Shown here: positions 7,854 to 15,660 of the stretch, piece by piece
How positions within the stretch are numbered: position 1 is the stretch's first letter
How the letters are laid out: each line of letters starts with the position of its first letter
Source of the DNA: JALZKA01 sp963786495
GTDB taxonomy: Bacteria; Actinomycetota; Thermoleophilia; Solirubrobacterales; 70-9
Length of the DNA: 64,000 nucleotides
Assembly: GCA_963786495.1 (NCBI GenBank)
Contig: CAWAZL010000004.1
Coordinates: 248,001 to 312,000, forward strand
Direction: 5' to 3'
Translations under genes and position numbers: made by a program
Notes under the pieces: model-generated
Database searches by the model: none
What the model saw: only the letters and a program-made list of their open reading frames with translations
What the model was told of the DNA's origin: nothing

Positions 7854-8850
7854 GTGCGCATCTTCAGCGGCATCCAGCCCACGGGGCGCAAGCACCTGGG
7901 CAACTACATCGGGGCGATCTCCCAGTACGTCGAGTCACAAGAACGCGGCGAGGGCATCTTCTGCCTCGTAGACCTTCACGCGGTCTCCGTCGCCTACGAG
8001 CCCGCTGAGCTCCGGGAGCGGCTCTACGACACGACAGCGATCCTGCTCGCCGCCGGTCTCGACCCCGAGCGCTGCATCCTCTTCCGCCAGTCCGACGTCC
8101 ACGAGCACACCGAGCTGTGCTGGCTGCTCTCCGCGGTGACCGCCCACGGCGACCTCAACCGCATGACCCAGTTCAAGGACAAGGCCGAAAAGCAGCGTGA
8201 GCTCGTCTCGGCCGCGTTGTACTTCTACCCGGTGCTCCAAGCGGCCGACGTGCTTGCGTATCGCGCCCATGAGGTCCCGGTCGGCGACGACCAGCGCCAG
8301 CACATCGAGCTCATGCGCGAGATCGCGCGGCGGTTCAACGAGCGCTTCGGCGAGACGTTGGTCGAGCCCGAACACCGCATCCCCGAGGTTGGCGCCCGCA
8401 TCATGGACCTGCAGGACCCGGGGTCGAAGATGTCCACCACGTCCGCATCGGACCTCGGGACGGTCTACCTCCTCGACGAGCCGAACCGGATCACGAAGAA
8501 GGTCAAGAGCGCCGTCACCGACTCGGGCACGGGCGTTCACCGCGGCGAAGGCAAAGAAGGTGTCGCGAACCTGATCGACATCCTGGCCGCGGTCCGCGGA
8601 TCGACTCCCGACGCCGTCGAGTCCGAGTTCGAAGGCTCGGGCTACGGAGACTTCAAGGGCGCGGTGGCCGAGGCCGTCGTCGAGTACCTGGCGCCGGTCC
8701 AGGAGCGCTACGCGGAGCTTCGGCCCGACGAGGGCGAGCTTGGAGCGCGTCCTGAGCGCCGGCGCGGCCAAGGCCCGCGAGATCGCGTCCGGAACGCTGG
8801 TTGACGTGCGCGAGGCGATGGGCGTTGGCCCCCCGACCGGCACGAGCTAG
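7854..8850 (+). CDS. trpS: Tryptophanyl-tRNA synthetase (C-terminal frameshift)
   Basis: A class Ic aminoacyl-tRNA synthetase of about 331 residues that charges tRNA-Trp. The start is GTG 7854, giving VRIFSGIQPTGRKHLGNYIG, where KHLGN is the HIGH-type ATP motif. GSKMSTT near residue 195 is the KMSKS-type loop. The body runs in one frame to about 8740. There an extra base (GAGCTTGGAG for an expected GAGCTGGAG) moves the correct frame to one reading LERVLSAGAAKAREIAS and ending at TAG 8848-8850. Length and motifs are normal for the family once joined. It is divergent from the propeller gene, with 82 bases between their starts. Its stop overlaps that of the convergent channel gene. Confidence 0.93.
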
Positions 8851-9650
8851 TCCTCTTCTCGCACCTGCCCGTAGTTGATCGAGGCGACGATCACCACGCC
8901 GCCGAGCACGTTGCCGAGGAAGGCGGGTGGAGCCAGCCGAGGGAGTCGCCGAGCGCGAGCTCGCCATCGAGAGGAGCAGAAGCCGTAACGGTGGTCGCGA
9001 TGCAGTGGTCGAGGCTGCCAGGGAGACGATGAACGTGAGCGACCAGATGACCGCGACGCGACCGGTCACCGTGTCGCACCCTTCGACGAGCCAAGCGACC
9101 GTCGCAAGCAGGAATCCGACGATGACCGCGCTCCAGAACGTGTCTACGAAAGACCCCTCCGTGTATGTGACGCCGTTCGAGACCAGCTCGACTGCACTGA
9201 TCATCAAGCGCTCCAGTCAGGACAGCGAGCATCGCGAAGATAAACGCACCGACCAGGTTCATCGTGAAGACGATCACCCAGAGGCGGGCGGTGCGGCTCA
9301 GGAACTCCTTCCGCCTCATCGAAAGCATCACCGGGTAGAGCGTGTTCTCGGTGAAGAACTGCGAGCGGCCGACGATCACGGCCACGTAGCCAATGGGGTA
9401 GAGGAGCGCTGCGATGAACGCGGTGGACTTCACCTCGGTGTCGAGGGAGACGGTCGCAAGTGCGACCGCGAGCGCCGAAAGCCCAATCGTGAAGCCCGCG
9501 AAGAGAGCAGAAAAGAAGAGGCTGCCTTCGGGACGGCTCAGCTCCTCGTCGGTGTCCTCGCAGATCCGCTCGTAGATGTCGAGCGCGTGCGGGCGAGAGG
9601 ATTCGCCGTCGCCGCGTTTCTCCCGCTACAGCCACGTCACGCGGACGCAT
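8847..9650 (-). CDS. Formate/nitrite transporter (FNT) family channel (several frameshifts)
   Basis: Reconstructed from three frames over about 268 codons. The order is ALDIYERICEDTDEELSRPE, SALFAGFTIGLSALAVAL, YPIGYVAVIVGRSQFFTENT, LWVIVFTMNLVGAFIFAML, FWSAVIVGFLLATVAWLVEG, and finally LGNVLGGVVIVASINYGQ before TAG. RSQFFTENT followed by NLVGA, and the closing N-x-x-G-G, are marks of the FNT fold (six helices, homopentameric channel for small monovalent anions), in the YfdC-like subgroup. Frames change near 9600, 9215, 9020 and 8930. Substrate cannot be assigned. The stop overlaps the trpS stop from the opposite strand. Confidence 0.75.
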
Positions 9651-9684
9651 CGAGCTGTCTGCGGTCGGAGCTACTCTGCCTCCC

Positions 9685-10434
9685 GTGCCGGTTGCCGACT
9701 TGGACCTCGAGCTCGACGTATTTGCGGGCCCATTCGACCTCCTGATGGCGGTCGTTCTGCGCGAGGGCGTGAACCTCGCCGAGGTCGAGCTTGGCGAGGT
9801 GGTCGTCGCCTACATCGAGCACCTCGAGGAAGCGGGCGAGCTCGACCTCGAGTCCGCCACGGAGTTCCTCGTCCTGATTGCCGCGCTCCTCGAGCTGAAG
9901 TCGCGCCTGCTCCTGCCGGTGGACGAGGAGGCAGAGGACATGCCCGCGCCGGAGGAGGCCGCCGAGGAGCTCCTCGCGCGCATGCTCGAGTACCGCCGAT
10001 ATCACGACGCCGGCGGCTACCTCCAGACTCTTTTCGAAGCAGGGCGCGACACCTACTTCCGCAGGGCGCCGCTGCCGCCCGAGTTCCGGCGTGTCTCGCT
10101 TGAGGCCGCGAGGCCGGTCTATGCCGGCGAGCGCCTGGCCGAGGCAATCGGCGGGCTCATGCGCATGCCCGAGGCGCCCGACACTTCGCACATTCGCCCG
10201 ACGGTGTCGCTGGAAAGGCGCCTCGCCGTGGTGCGCCAGCTGCTGAAGAGCCGCTCCGCCGTGGACTTCGATGAGGCGTTCGGCCGCGAAGACAAGCTGA
10301 CCCAGGCCGTCACGATCTTTGCCCTGCTCGAGATGCACAAGCGCGGCGAGGCGACCTGGGATCAGTCGGAGATCTTCGGGCCGATATCAATCAAGCCGCT
10401 TGAGCAACAGGCGAGCGAGGAGGAGGTCGCATGA
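9685..10434 (+). CDS. scpA: Segregation and condensation protein A
   Basis: A 249-residue kleisin that bridges the two heads of the SMC dimer. It begins (GTG) with VADLDLELDVFAGPFDLLMA; the FAGPFDLLL-type motif is the hallmark of ScpA. A central acidic linker (DEEAEDMPAPEEAAEE) and a C-terminal winged-helix segment ending TWDQSEIFGPISI complete the kleisin layout. It overlaps scpB by four bases (ATGA), which indicates coupled translation. The partner smc gene is about 40 kb away at 50442-52796 and looks unusual in lacking a hinge. Confidence 0.94.
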   Translation: MPVADLDLELDVFAGPFDLLMAVVLREGVNLAEVELGEVVVAYIEHLEEAGELDLESATEFLVLIAALLELKSRLLLPVDEEAEDMPAPEEAAEELLARMLEYRRYHDAGGYLQTLFEAGRDTYFRRAPLPPEFRRVSLEAARPVYAGERLAEAIGGLMRMPEAPDTSHIRPTVSLERRLAVVRQLLKSRSAVDFDEAFGREDKLTQAVTIFALLEMHKRGEATWDQSEIFGPISIKPLEQQASEEEVA

Positions 10435-11018
10435 CGGACGCACCGCAGCTCGAGCGCGTGATCGAGGCGCTCCTCTATCTCTCGCCCTCACCCGTTTCCG
10501 TGACCGAGCTTGTCGAGGCGACCGACGCGACGGAGGCGCAGGTCGAGCGTGCGCTCGACGGCCTCTCCGGCTCATTCGCCGAAGGCAACCGAGGACTGCA
10601 GTTGAAGAACGTGGCGGGTGGATGGACCCTGGCGACCGACCCAGTCGCTGCTGACGCCGCCCGGAAGCTCCTCTCCAAGCCGAAGACACCGCCGCTCACC
10701 CAGGCTCAGGCCGAGACCCTTGCGATCGTCGCGTACCTCCAGCCCGTATCGCGTCCGGAGATCAGCCGTATCCGCGGCGTCGCGGGCGAGTCAGCGGTGA
10801 TCACGCTCACCGAGCGCGGTCTCATCGAGGAGTCCGGCCGCTCGCGCTTCGGAGCGACGATCTACCGGACGACCGAGCTCTTCGAGCGTGTCTTCGGGCT
10901 TGCGGGCCTCGACGATCTGCCCGACCCCGCCGGCTTTGACCCGACGCCGGAGATCGAGGGCGAGCTGCGCGACCGCCTGCTCAAAGCGGGCGAAGCTCGC
11001 GCGGGCCAGCCGGGCTAA
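10431..11018 (+). CDS. scpB: Segregation and condensation protein B
   Basis: A 195-residue tandem winged-helix protein that dimerises on ScpA. The first winged helix is in LERVIEALLYLSPSPVSVTE. The second includes QAETLAIVAYLQPVSRPEI and the family signature SRIRGVAGESAVITLTERG near residues 119-137. The end carries FGLAGLDDLPD. Start and coupling are set by the ATGA overlap with scpA. The length is normal for the family. Confidence 0.95.
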   Translation: MTDAPQLERVIEALLYLSPSPVSVTELVEATDATEAQVERALDGLSGSFAEGNRGLQLKNVAGGWTLATDPVAADAARKLLSKPKTPPLTQAQAETLAIVAYLQPVSRPEISRIRGVAGESAVITLTERGLIEESGRSRFGATIYRTTELFERVFGLAGLDDLPDPAGFDPTPEIEGELRDRLLKAGEARAGQPG

Positions 11019-11019
11019 C

Positions 11020-11283
11020 TCAGCGCGCCGTCCACGAGATCAGGACCGGGACCATCAGGACCGCGGTGGTTGCCGCAACGGCCAGGGTGCCCGCGACGAG
11101 CTGACCAGGCGTCCGGTCCGGCTTGCGCGCGTTCAAGCCGAGCCAAGCGAGGGCGGGGAGGAGGTTCACACCCAGCCATGCGACGACAGCGACGCCGGCC
11201 GAGCCCTGGCCGTTCTCGAACTCGGGCAGAAGCACGAAGCGGTCCACGAGGAGCGCAGCGATGAGAAGCAGGCCGACGATCAC
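11020..11283 (-). CDS. Small three-helix membrane protein, function unknown
   Basis: An 87-residue protein if translation begins at GTG 11283. Three hydrophobic segments are visible: VIVGLLLIAALLVDRFVLL, GVAVVAWLGVNLLPALAWLG and LVAGTLAVAATTAVLMVPVL. A short cytoplasmic-looking basic loop (NARKPDRTP) lies between the second and third. It is antisense to its neighbours: it converges with scpB, and its start lies back to back with rluB. I do not recognise the family, and function cannot be inferred from context. Confidence 0.5.
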   Translation of the reverse strand: MIVGLLLIAALLVDRFVLLPEFENGQGSAGVAVVAWLGVNLLPALAWLGLNARKPDRTPGQLVAGTLAVAATTAVLMVPVLISWTAR

Positions 11284-11310
11284 GCGGCAAGTTGTAGCTA
11301 CCGTCGCCCG

Positions 11311-12012
11311 ATGCGCCTTGCCAAGTACCTCGCCCACGCGGGCATAGCCTCGCGTCGCCGCTCTGAGACGCTGATCGCGTCGGGTGCCGTGACGGTCGGC
11401 GGCGAGGTCGTCACCGATCCGGCGCGCGACGTTGACGAGACGAGCGACGTCGCGCTCGACGGCGAGCCGGTCCGCCAAGAGCCGCGCGAGGTATGGATCC
11501 TCAACAAGCCCGCGAACGTCGTCTCGACCGCGCGCGAGCCCGGCAAGCGCCAGGCCGTGACGGACCTCGTCCCGTCGCGGCGGCGTCTTTACCCCGTCGG
11601 CCGCCTCGATGCCGACTCGACGGGGCTCATCCTCCTCACAAACGACGGCGAGCTCGCGAACCGGCTCACGCATCCGCGCTACGGCGTCGAACGCACCTAT
11701 CGCGCGACCCTCCGGAAGCCACCGACAGATGGGCAGATCGCCCGGCTCCGAAGCGGCGTCGACCTGGACGACGGGCCGACTCGCAAGGCGAAGGTGCGCC
11801 GCTCCGGAAAGCGCGGGATTGAGATCACGCTAAAGGAAGGACGCAACCGCCAGGTCCGCCGGATGGCCGAGGCGGTGGGCAACGAGATCGTCTCGCTGAA
11901 GCGGATCCGGTTCGGCTCACTGGGGCTCGAACGGCTGCCGGAGGGGGACGCGCGCAAGCTTGGTGAACCCCAGGTGAAGGCGCTTTGGAAGGATTCAGGT
12001 CTCGATGAGTGA
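11311..12012 (+). CDS. rluB: 23S rRNA pseudouridine synthase, RluB/RsuA family
   Basis: A 233-residue protein. Residues 1-60 form an S4 RNA-binding domain (MRLAKYLAHAGIASRRRSE). The RsuA/RluB/E/F catalytic domain follows, with the signature YPVGRLDADSTGLILLTNDG around residues 94-113, in which GRLD contains the catalytic aspartate. EGRNRQVRRM near 179-188 is a second family motif. It probably modifies U2605 of 23S rRNA or an equivalent position. It overlaps the chorismate mutase start by eight bases, placing it at the head of a small run with aroH and hisC. Confidence 0.93.
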   Translation: MRLAKYLAHAGIASRRRSETLIASGAVTVGGEVVTDPARDVDETSDVALDGEPVRQEPREVWILNKPANVVSTAREPGKRQAVTDLVPSRRRLYPVGRLDADSTGLILLTNDGELANRLTHPRYGVERTYRATLRKPPTDGQIARLRSGVDLDDGPTRKAKVRRSGKRGIEITLKEGRNRQVRRMAEAVGNEIVSLKRIRFGSLGLERLPEGDARKLGEPQVKALWKDSGLDE

Positions 12013-12377
12013 GCGACTGTGGGCAATCAGGGGCGCGGCGCAGGCCGATGCCAACGACGAGGAGTCGATTCTCGCGGCTACCCGCGAGCTCGTCTCCGAG
12101 CTCATGGAGCGCAACGGCCTGCGAGCCCGAGAGCTTCGTCTCGGTCATCTTCACCGCCACCGACGACCTGAACGCGCAGTTCCCTGCGGTCGCCGCGCGT
12201 GAGCTCGGATTCGGAGAGGTCCCCCTTCTTTGCAACCGCGAGATGGATGTGCCCGGTGCGATGGAGCGGGTCATTCGGGTGCTCGCCCACTACTACGCGC
12301 CGGCCGACCACACTCCGCAGCACGTCTACATGGGCGAGACGAAGAAGCTCCGCGCCGACCTCCACTCGGCGCAATGA
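12005..12377 (+). CDS. aroH: Monofunctional chorismate mutase, AroH class (frameshifted)
   Basis: About 123 residues of the trimeric Bacillus-type (AroH) chorismate mutase, which converts chorismate to prephenate. The N-terminal frame gives LWAIRGAAQADANDEESIL. After a frame change near 12120 the rest reads FVSVIFTATDDLNAQFPAVA, LLCNREMDVPGAMERVIRVL and QHVYMGETKKLRADL, all diagnostic for the family. The 373-base span implies one extra base. The stop overlaps the hisC start (ATGA). The product feeds the prephenate dehydrogenase at 17529 and, by inference, the adjacent aminotransferase. Confidence 0.92.
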
Positions 12378-13468
12378 CGATCCGCACCTCGAAGCGCCTG
12401 GACGAGATCCCGGGTTACAAGGCGGGCGTGCCGGCCGGCAAGGCGCCTGAGGCGATCGCCGCCGAGAACATCGCGCAGCTTGCCTCGAACGAATCGCCAT
12501 GGGGCCCGCACCCCGACGTCATCGCCGCGATCGAGCAGGCCGCCGGTGCCATGAACCGCTACCCGGATCCGGGGGCGACCCTCCTGCGGCGGCGCATCGC
12601 CGAGCGCCACGACGCCGACCCCGCCGCAATCGCCGTTTCGAACGGAAGCTGCGAGTTGCTCCTTGCCGCCGCGGCGGCGCTCTGCGAGGAAGGCGACGAG
12701 GTCCTCTTCGCGTGGCCCTCGTTCTCCATGTATCCGTGGATGGCGCCGATCTCCGGCGCGCGCGAGGTCCGGGTGCCACTTACGGACACCTACGAGCACG
12801 ACCTGGACGCGATGCTCAAAGAGATCACCGCCGCAACCCAGATCGTCCTGGTCTGCAACCCGAACAACCCGACTGGGACGCATATCCCGATTGCCCGCGT
12901 GGCGGAGTTCGTCGATGCCGTCCCAGACCATGTCTGCGTGATGTTGGACGAGGCGTACGCCGAGTATCAGCTCCACGACGATCCCGACGAGTCCGTCGAC
13001 CTCTGGCGCCGCACGGAGAACCTGGTCGTCCTCCGCACCTTCTCGAAGTGCTATGGACTCGCCGGACTGCGAGTTGGGTATGCGCTCACGTCCGCGAAGC
13101 TGCGCTCGGCCTTCGATGCCGTCCGCCAGCCCTTCAGCGTCAACGCACTGGCCCAAGCTGCGGGAGCCGAGGCGATCCGCCACCAGGACGACGTCGCGCA
13201 ACGCGTCGAGCGCACGATCGTCGAGCGCGTCCACGTCGAGGAGGGCGTCCGCGAGCTCGGGCTCTCGACGCCGGACTCTCACACCAACTTCTCGTGGATC
13301 GACCTCGGCGAGGCCGACGAGGGCGAGGTGGTCTCAGCGCTGGGCGAAGCCGGCGTCGTGGTCAGGCCGGGAACGCCTCTCGGCGGCCCGGGCCACATCC
13401 GCGTGTCCTACGGGACTCGCGAGCAGAACGAGCGCTTCCTCGAAGCGCTCGCCGCCGCGCTCGGCTGA
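12374..13468 (+). CDS. hisC: HisC-type aminotransferase (histidinol-phosphate or aromatic amino acid aminotransferase)
   Basis: A 364-residue fold-type I PLP enzyme. NPNNPTGTHIP near residues 158-168, LDEAYAEY near 192-199 and TFSKCYGLAGLRVGYA near 222-237, with the PLP lysine in SKCYG, define the HisC/Pat branch. These enzymes act on histidinol phosphate, but in Actinobacteria some (Pat) transaminate phenylpyruvate and related keto acids. Direct coupling to chorismate mutase favours an aromatic role; this is inference from context. The start ATG overlaps the aroH stop. Confidence 0.87.
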   Translation: MTIRTSKRLDEIPGYKAGVPAGKAPEAIAAENIAQLASNESPWGPHPDVIAAIEQAAGAMNRYPDPGATLLRRRIAERHDADPAAIAVSNGSCELLLAAAAALCEEGDEVLFAWPSFSMYPWMAPISGAREVRVPLTDTYEHDLDAMLKEITAATQIVLVCNPNNPTGTHIPIARVAEFVDAVPDHVCVMLDEAYAEYQLHDDPDESVDLWRRTENLVVLRTFSKCYGLAGLRVGYALTSAKLRSAFDAVRQPFSVNALAQAAGAEAIRHQDDVAQRVERTIVERVHVEEGVRELGLSTPDSHTNFSWIDLGEADEGEVVSALGEAGVVVRPGTPLGGPGHIRVSYGTREQNERFLEALAAALG

Positions 13469-13524
13469 GCCCTAAGGGGCGGGAACGATGTCGGCGCGAC
13501 GCGGGGCGTCATAAGCTTCCAGCC

Positions 13525-13872
13525 ATGACGGAGCAAGCTCATTCGTTCTCGCTCGGAGACCTACCCGGTCGCGATGCGAGCAGGCAGTTCGAAGGGGGCG
13601 AGCGGGGAGGAGGCGTGCCCATCTCGTTCTACGAGGAGCGCACGGAGCCGGGTGGCGGTCCAGGCCCGCACCGCCACCCCTACGGCGAGGTCTTCGTCCT
13701 CCACGAGGGTGAGGTCGAGTTCGAGGTCGAGGGCGAGAAGATCGCCGCGACCCCGGGCTCCGTTGTTGTCGTTCCGCCCGAGACCACGCATGGCTTCACG
13801 AACGTGGGCGACGGCCCGATCCACATGACCTGCATCCACGCGGCGGCCGAGATGCAGCAGGAGAACCTCTAG
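13525..13872 (+). CDS. Single-domain cupin protein
   Basis: A 115-residue beta-barrel protein. Cupin motif 1 is PGPHRHPYGEVFVLHEGE (residues 46-63), with the His-x-His and Glu metal ligands, and motif 2 includes PPETTHGFTNVG with the third histidine. Such small cupins bind metal and serve as dioxygenases, isomerases or sensors; no substrate is suggested by context. The gene stands alone after hisC, with a 56-base gap, and converges on the M15 peptidase gene with two bases between stops. Confidence 0.8.
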   Translation: MTEQAHSFSLGDLPGRDASRQFEGGERGGGVPISFYEERTEPGGGPGPHRHPYGEVFVLHEGEVEFEVEGEKIAATPGSVVVVPPETTHGFTNVGDGPIHMTCIHAAAEMQQENL

Positions 13873-13874
13873 GT

Positions 13875-14555
13875 CTAGTCGCCGTTCCGCGAGAAGTGCT
13901 GGTAGTCCTTGGTGCCGGACCAGTCGCCGCCCCACTTCCAGTCCTCTTGAGCGAAGGCGCGGTAGGCGTGATCGCCCCGGTGGACCATGCCCTTGTCGTG
14001 TCGTGAGCGATCCGCATACGGAGCGCCGGCCGGCGGGCTCACGTGGCCCGACGAGGTGACGTAGGGATTCTCGATCGGGTTCAGGTCGATCGCCCGCCCG
14101 TACGCGTGCTGCGACCAGTTCGAGGTGCCCGCGATGTAGCGGCAGTTGAAGCCGGAGGTGTTGTCGGCGTTCATCGAGGCGTGATCGGACGCGTTGTAGC
14201 GGTCGATCAGCTGCATCCGGCGGATCTTGAACTTGTGGCGGTAGAGGCTGCGAAACACCCGGACGATCTCGCCCGACTCGTCCTCGTGGACGACGATCGA
14301 GCCGAGGTCGCGGTGCCCGTCGAAGTCCCAGTAGGTCGTGCGGATGAGGCGCAGGTTGTCGATGTGGACGGGGCAACCGGGCCGCCATGAGACGCCGGTC
14401 ATCCGCTGGCGCGTCTTGCCCTTGATCTCGCGGACCTGGTACTCGAAGCCCTTGACGTTGTCGCGCGCCGTGGCTTCAGGCGAGTCTGAGCCGACGCCGG
14501 CGGGCACGCCCCACAGGGCGCCTGCCATCACCACCGCCAACGTCGCAACTTTCAC
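13875..14555 (-). CDS. Secreted M15-family peptidase (VanY/M15C-like)
   Basis: A 226-residue exported protein. The signal peptide is MKVATLAVVMAGALWGVPAG. The catalytic domain contains SQHAYGRAIDLNP near residues 158-170, matching S-x-H-x-x-G-x-A-x-D of zinc D,D- or L,D-carboxypeptidases, and a closing DYQHFSRNG with the last zinc histidine. The upstream Y/W-rich region is typical of the M15C subgroup. It is expected to trim peptidoglycan stem peptides outside the membrane. It is divergent from the next exported protein, with their starts 26 bases apart. Confidence 0.82.
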   Translation of the reverse strand: MKVATLAVVMAGALWGVPAGVGSDSPEATARDNVKGFEYQVREIKGKTRQRMTGVSWRPGCPVHIDNLRLIRTTYWDFDGHRDLGSIVVHEDESGEIVRVFRSLYRHKFKIRRMQLIDRYNASDHASMNADNTSGFNCRYIAGTSNWSQHAYGRAIDLNPIENPYVTSSGHVSPPAGAPYADRSRHDKGMVHRGDHAYRAFAQEDWKWGGDWSGTKDYQHFSRNGD

Positions 14556-14581
14556 ACCTCCAGGGTGTCAAACTCAACAGA

Positions 14582-15406
14582 GTGAGGGGGAAGGGAATTC
14601 TCGTCGCAACTGCCGCCGTTCTGGCCGGCGCGGCCGTTCCCGCGCTCGCTGGGGTCATCGGCACGGCCGGGAGCATCACCTACAAGGACTCGACCGCGGA
14701 CCTGATGAACAACGAGGAGGTCGAGATCCAGATGGACTGCTCCGCGGCCAAGAGCATCACCGGCGTCGCCTTCGGATCCGATTTCCTGAACCTCGACCCC
14801 CGAGCGCTGAGGATGTACGACGCGAACGCCGCGAACATCCGAGTGTCAGCATCCGGAACCGACAATCTCACCGCCTACACGATGTGCACGACCGCGAAGG
14901 TCAAGTACGTGGAGGCCTCGAAGCAGCACCTCGCGGTGGCTACGGGAAAGATCAAGGTCAAGTGCCCAAACCGAAAGCACGTCGTCGGCGGCGGGATCGA
15001 CGCCGGCCAGAGGTCCATCGAGAGCACCTATCCCTTCGACTCCAAGGACAAGGGAAAAAAGCCAGACGACGGTTGGAAGGCGACGACGTCGGGCCTCCAG
15101 GCGGCCACCGTAGAAGCCGTTGCCGCCTGCTCGCCGGTCGAGCCCAGGTACACGAAGGAAACGAAGACCCTGTCACCGTCGACCACCAGCGCGGTCATTC
15201 CCAACTGCAAGGGCGACACGAACCTGGCGTCAGTGGGCGCGCATCTGTCGGGGCCAATTCAGTACGGCAGCATCAACACGTTGCACCCGCGCGACGATGG
15301 CGACGCCGGCTCGGTCCCGGGCGACGAGGCGGTGGTCAACATGGGCAACGACGGCTCGAATCCCGACTCGGAAAAGCTCACCGGCTACGCAATCTGCATC
15401 GACTGA
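14582..15406 (+). CDS. Exported protein of unknown function
   Basis: A 274-residue protein starting at GTG 14582. A signal peptide (GILVATAAVLAGAAVPALAG, about residues 5-24) precedes a mature region rich in Asn, Asp, Ser and Thr. Six cysteines (MDCSAAK, MCTTAK, VKCPNRK, AACSP, PNCKG, AICID) could form three disulphides, consistent with an extracytoplasmic location. I do not recognise a family. It lies immediately upstream of the aromatic leader, but the imperfect hairpin after its stop (GAGGC-TAA-GCCTC) and the separate promoter ahead of the leader suggest it is not part of that operon. Confidence 0.6.
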   Translation: MRGKGILVATAAVLAGAAVPALAGVIGTAGSITYKDSTADLMNNEEVEIQMDCSAAKSITGVAFGSDFLNLDPRALRMYDANAANIRVSASGTDNLTAYTMCTTAKVKYVEASKQHLAVATGKIKVKCPNRKHVVGGGIDAGQRSIESTYPFDSKDKGKKPDDGWKATTSGLQAATVEAVAACSPVEPRYTKETKTLSPSTTSAVIPNCKGDTNLASVGAHLSGPIQYGSINTLHPRDDGDAGSVPGDEAVVNMGNDGSNPDSEKLTGYAICID

Positions 15407-15419
15407 GGCTAAGCCTCGC

Positions 15420-15448
15420 TTGCTCTTTCAGCCGCACCCTGCTACAAA
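15420..15448 (+). promoter_or_regulatory. Predicted promoter of the aromatic leader/aro operon
   Basis: TTGCTC at 15420-15425 and TACAAA at 15443-15448 are separated by exactly 17 bases and match the -35/-10 layout of a housekeeping promoter, with four of six matches in the -10 box and a weaker -35. The -10 box ends seven bases before the GTG of the leader peptide, so transcription would start at or next to that codon and yield a leaderless mRNA, a common arrangement in Actinobacteria. Prediction from sequence only. Confidence 0.5.
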
Positions 15449-15455
15449 CCACTGC

Positions 15456-15545
15456 GTGAACCACGGTTCTGAGTACGCCACTTCGACGGCCCGCACGGGT
15501 GCGTTCGCGTACGCCTATTCGTGGTTTACCTGGCGATTTATCTAG
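15456..15545 (+). CDS. Aromatic-rich leader peptide ahead of DAHP synthase
   Basis: A 29-codon frame, GTG 15456 to TAG 15543-15545. Its last 13 residues are FAYAYSWFTWRFI: three Phe, two Tyr and two Trp, with another Tyr at position 7. Seven aromatic codons packed just before the stop, directly upstream of aromatic biosynthesis genes, is the hallmark of a transcription-attenuation leader such as those of trp and phe operons. Here all three aromatic amino acids would be sensed, fitting control of their common first step. The codons fall at 15504, 15510, 15516, 15522, 15525, 15531 and 15537. There is no Shine-Dalgarno sequence; a leaderless start is likely. It is in the +strand frame between 15407 and the aroF start, a stretch otherwise without a gene. 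Confidence 0.75.
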   Translation: MNHGSEYATSTARTGAFAYAYSWFTWRFI

Positions 15546-15607
15546 GCGCCCGCCCTCCCGGGTCTCGCAAGACCCAGCGCATGAATTCAGACGCAGGACG
15601 GGGCGCC
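15497..15607 (+). promoter_or_regulatory. Candidate attenuator structures after the leader peptide
   Basis: Two mutually exclusive pairings share one arm. GGCGCCC at 15545-15551, starting on the last base of the leader stop codon, can pair with GGGCGCC at 15601-15607. Its inner part GCGCCC can instead pair with GGGTGC at 15497-15502, inside the leader frame just before the first control Phe codon. Nested inside the first option is a strong hairpin GGGTCT-CGCA-AGACCC at 15559/60-15575/76. A ribosome stalled on the aromatic codons would cover 15497-15502 and favour the downstream pairing. No run of T follows either stem, so whether the switch works by intrinsic termination, Rho or translation is not decided by the sequence. 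Confidence 0.5.
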
Positions 15608-15660
15608 CTCCTCATGTACGTACTCTCGAACTCGCCAGACTGAAAGGCAACCTGACCCAA

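Noticed and set aside
15541..15660. A canonical intrinsic terminator in the aromatic leader
   Set aside because: Stable stems exist but none is followed by a T-run, so termination type is left open rather than asserted.
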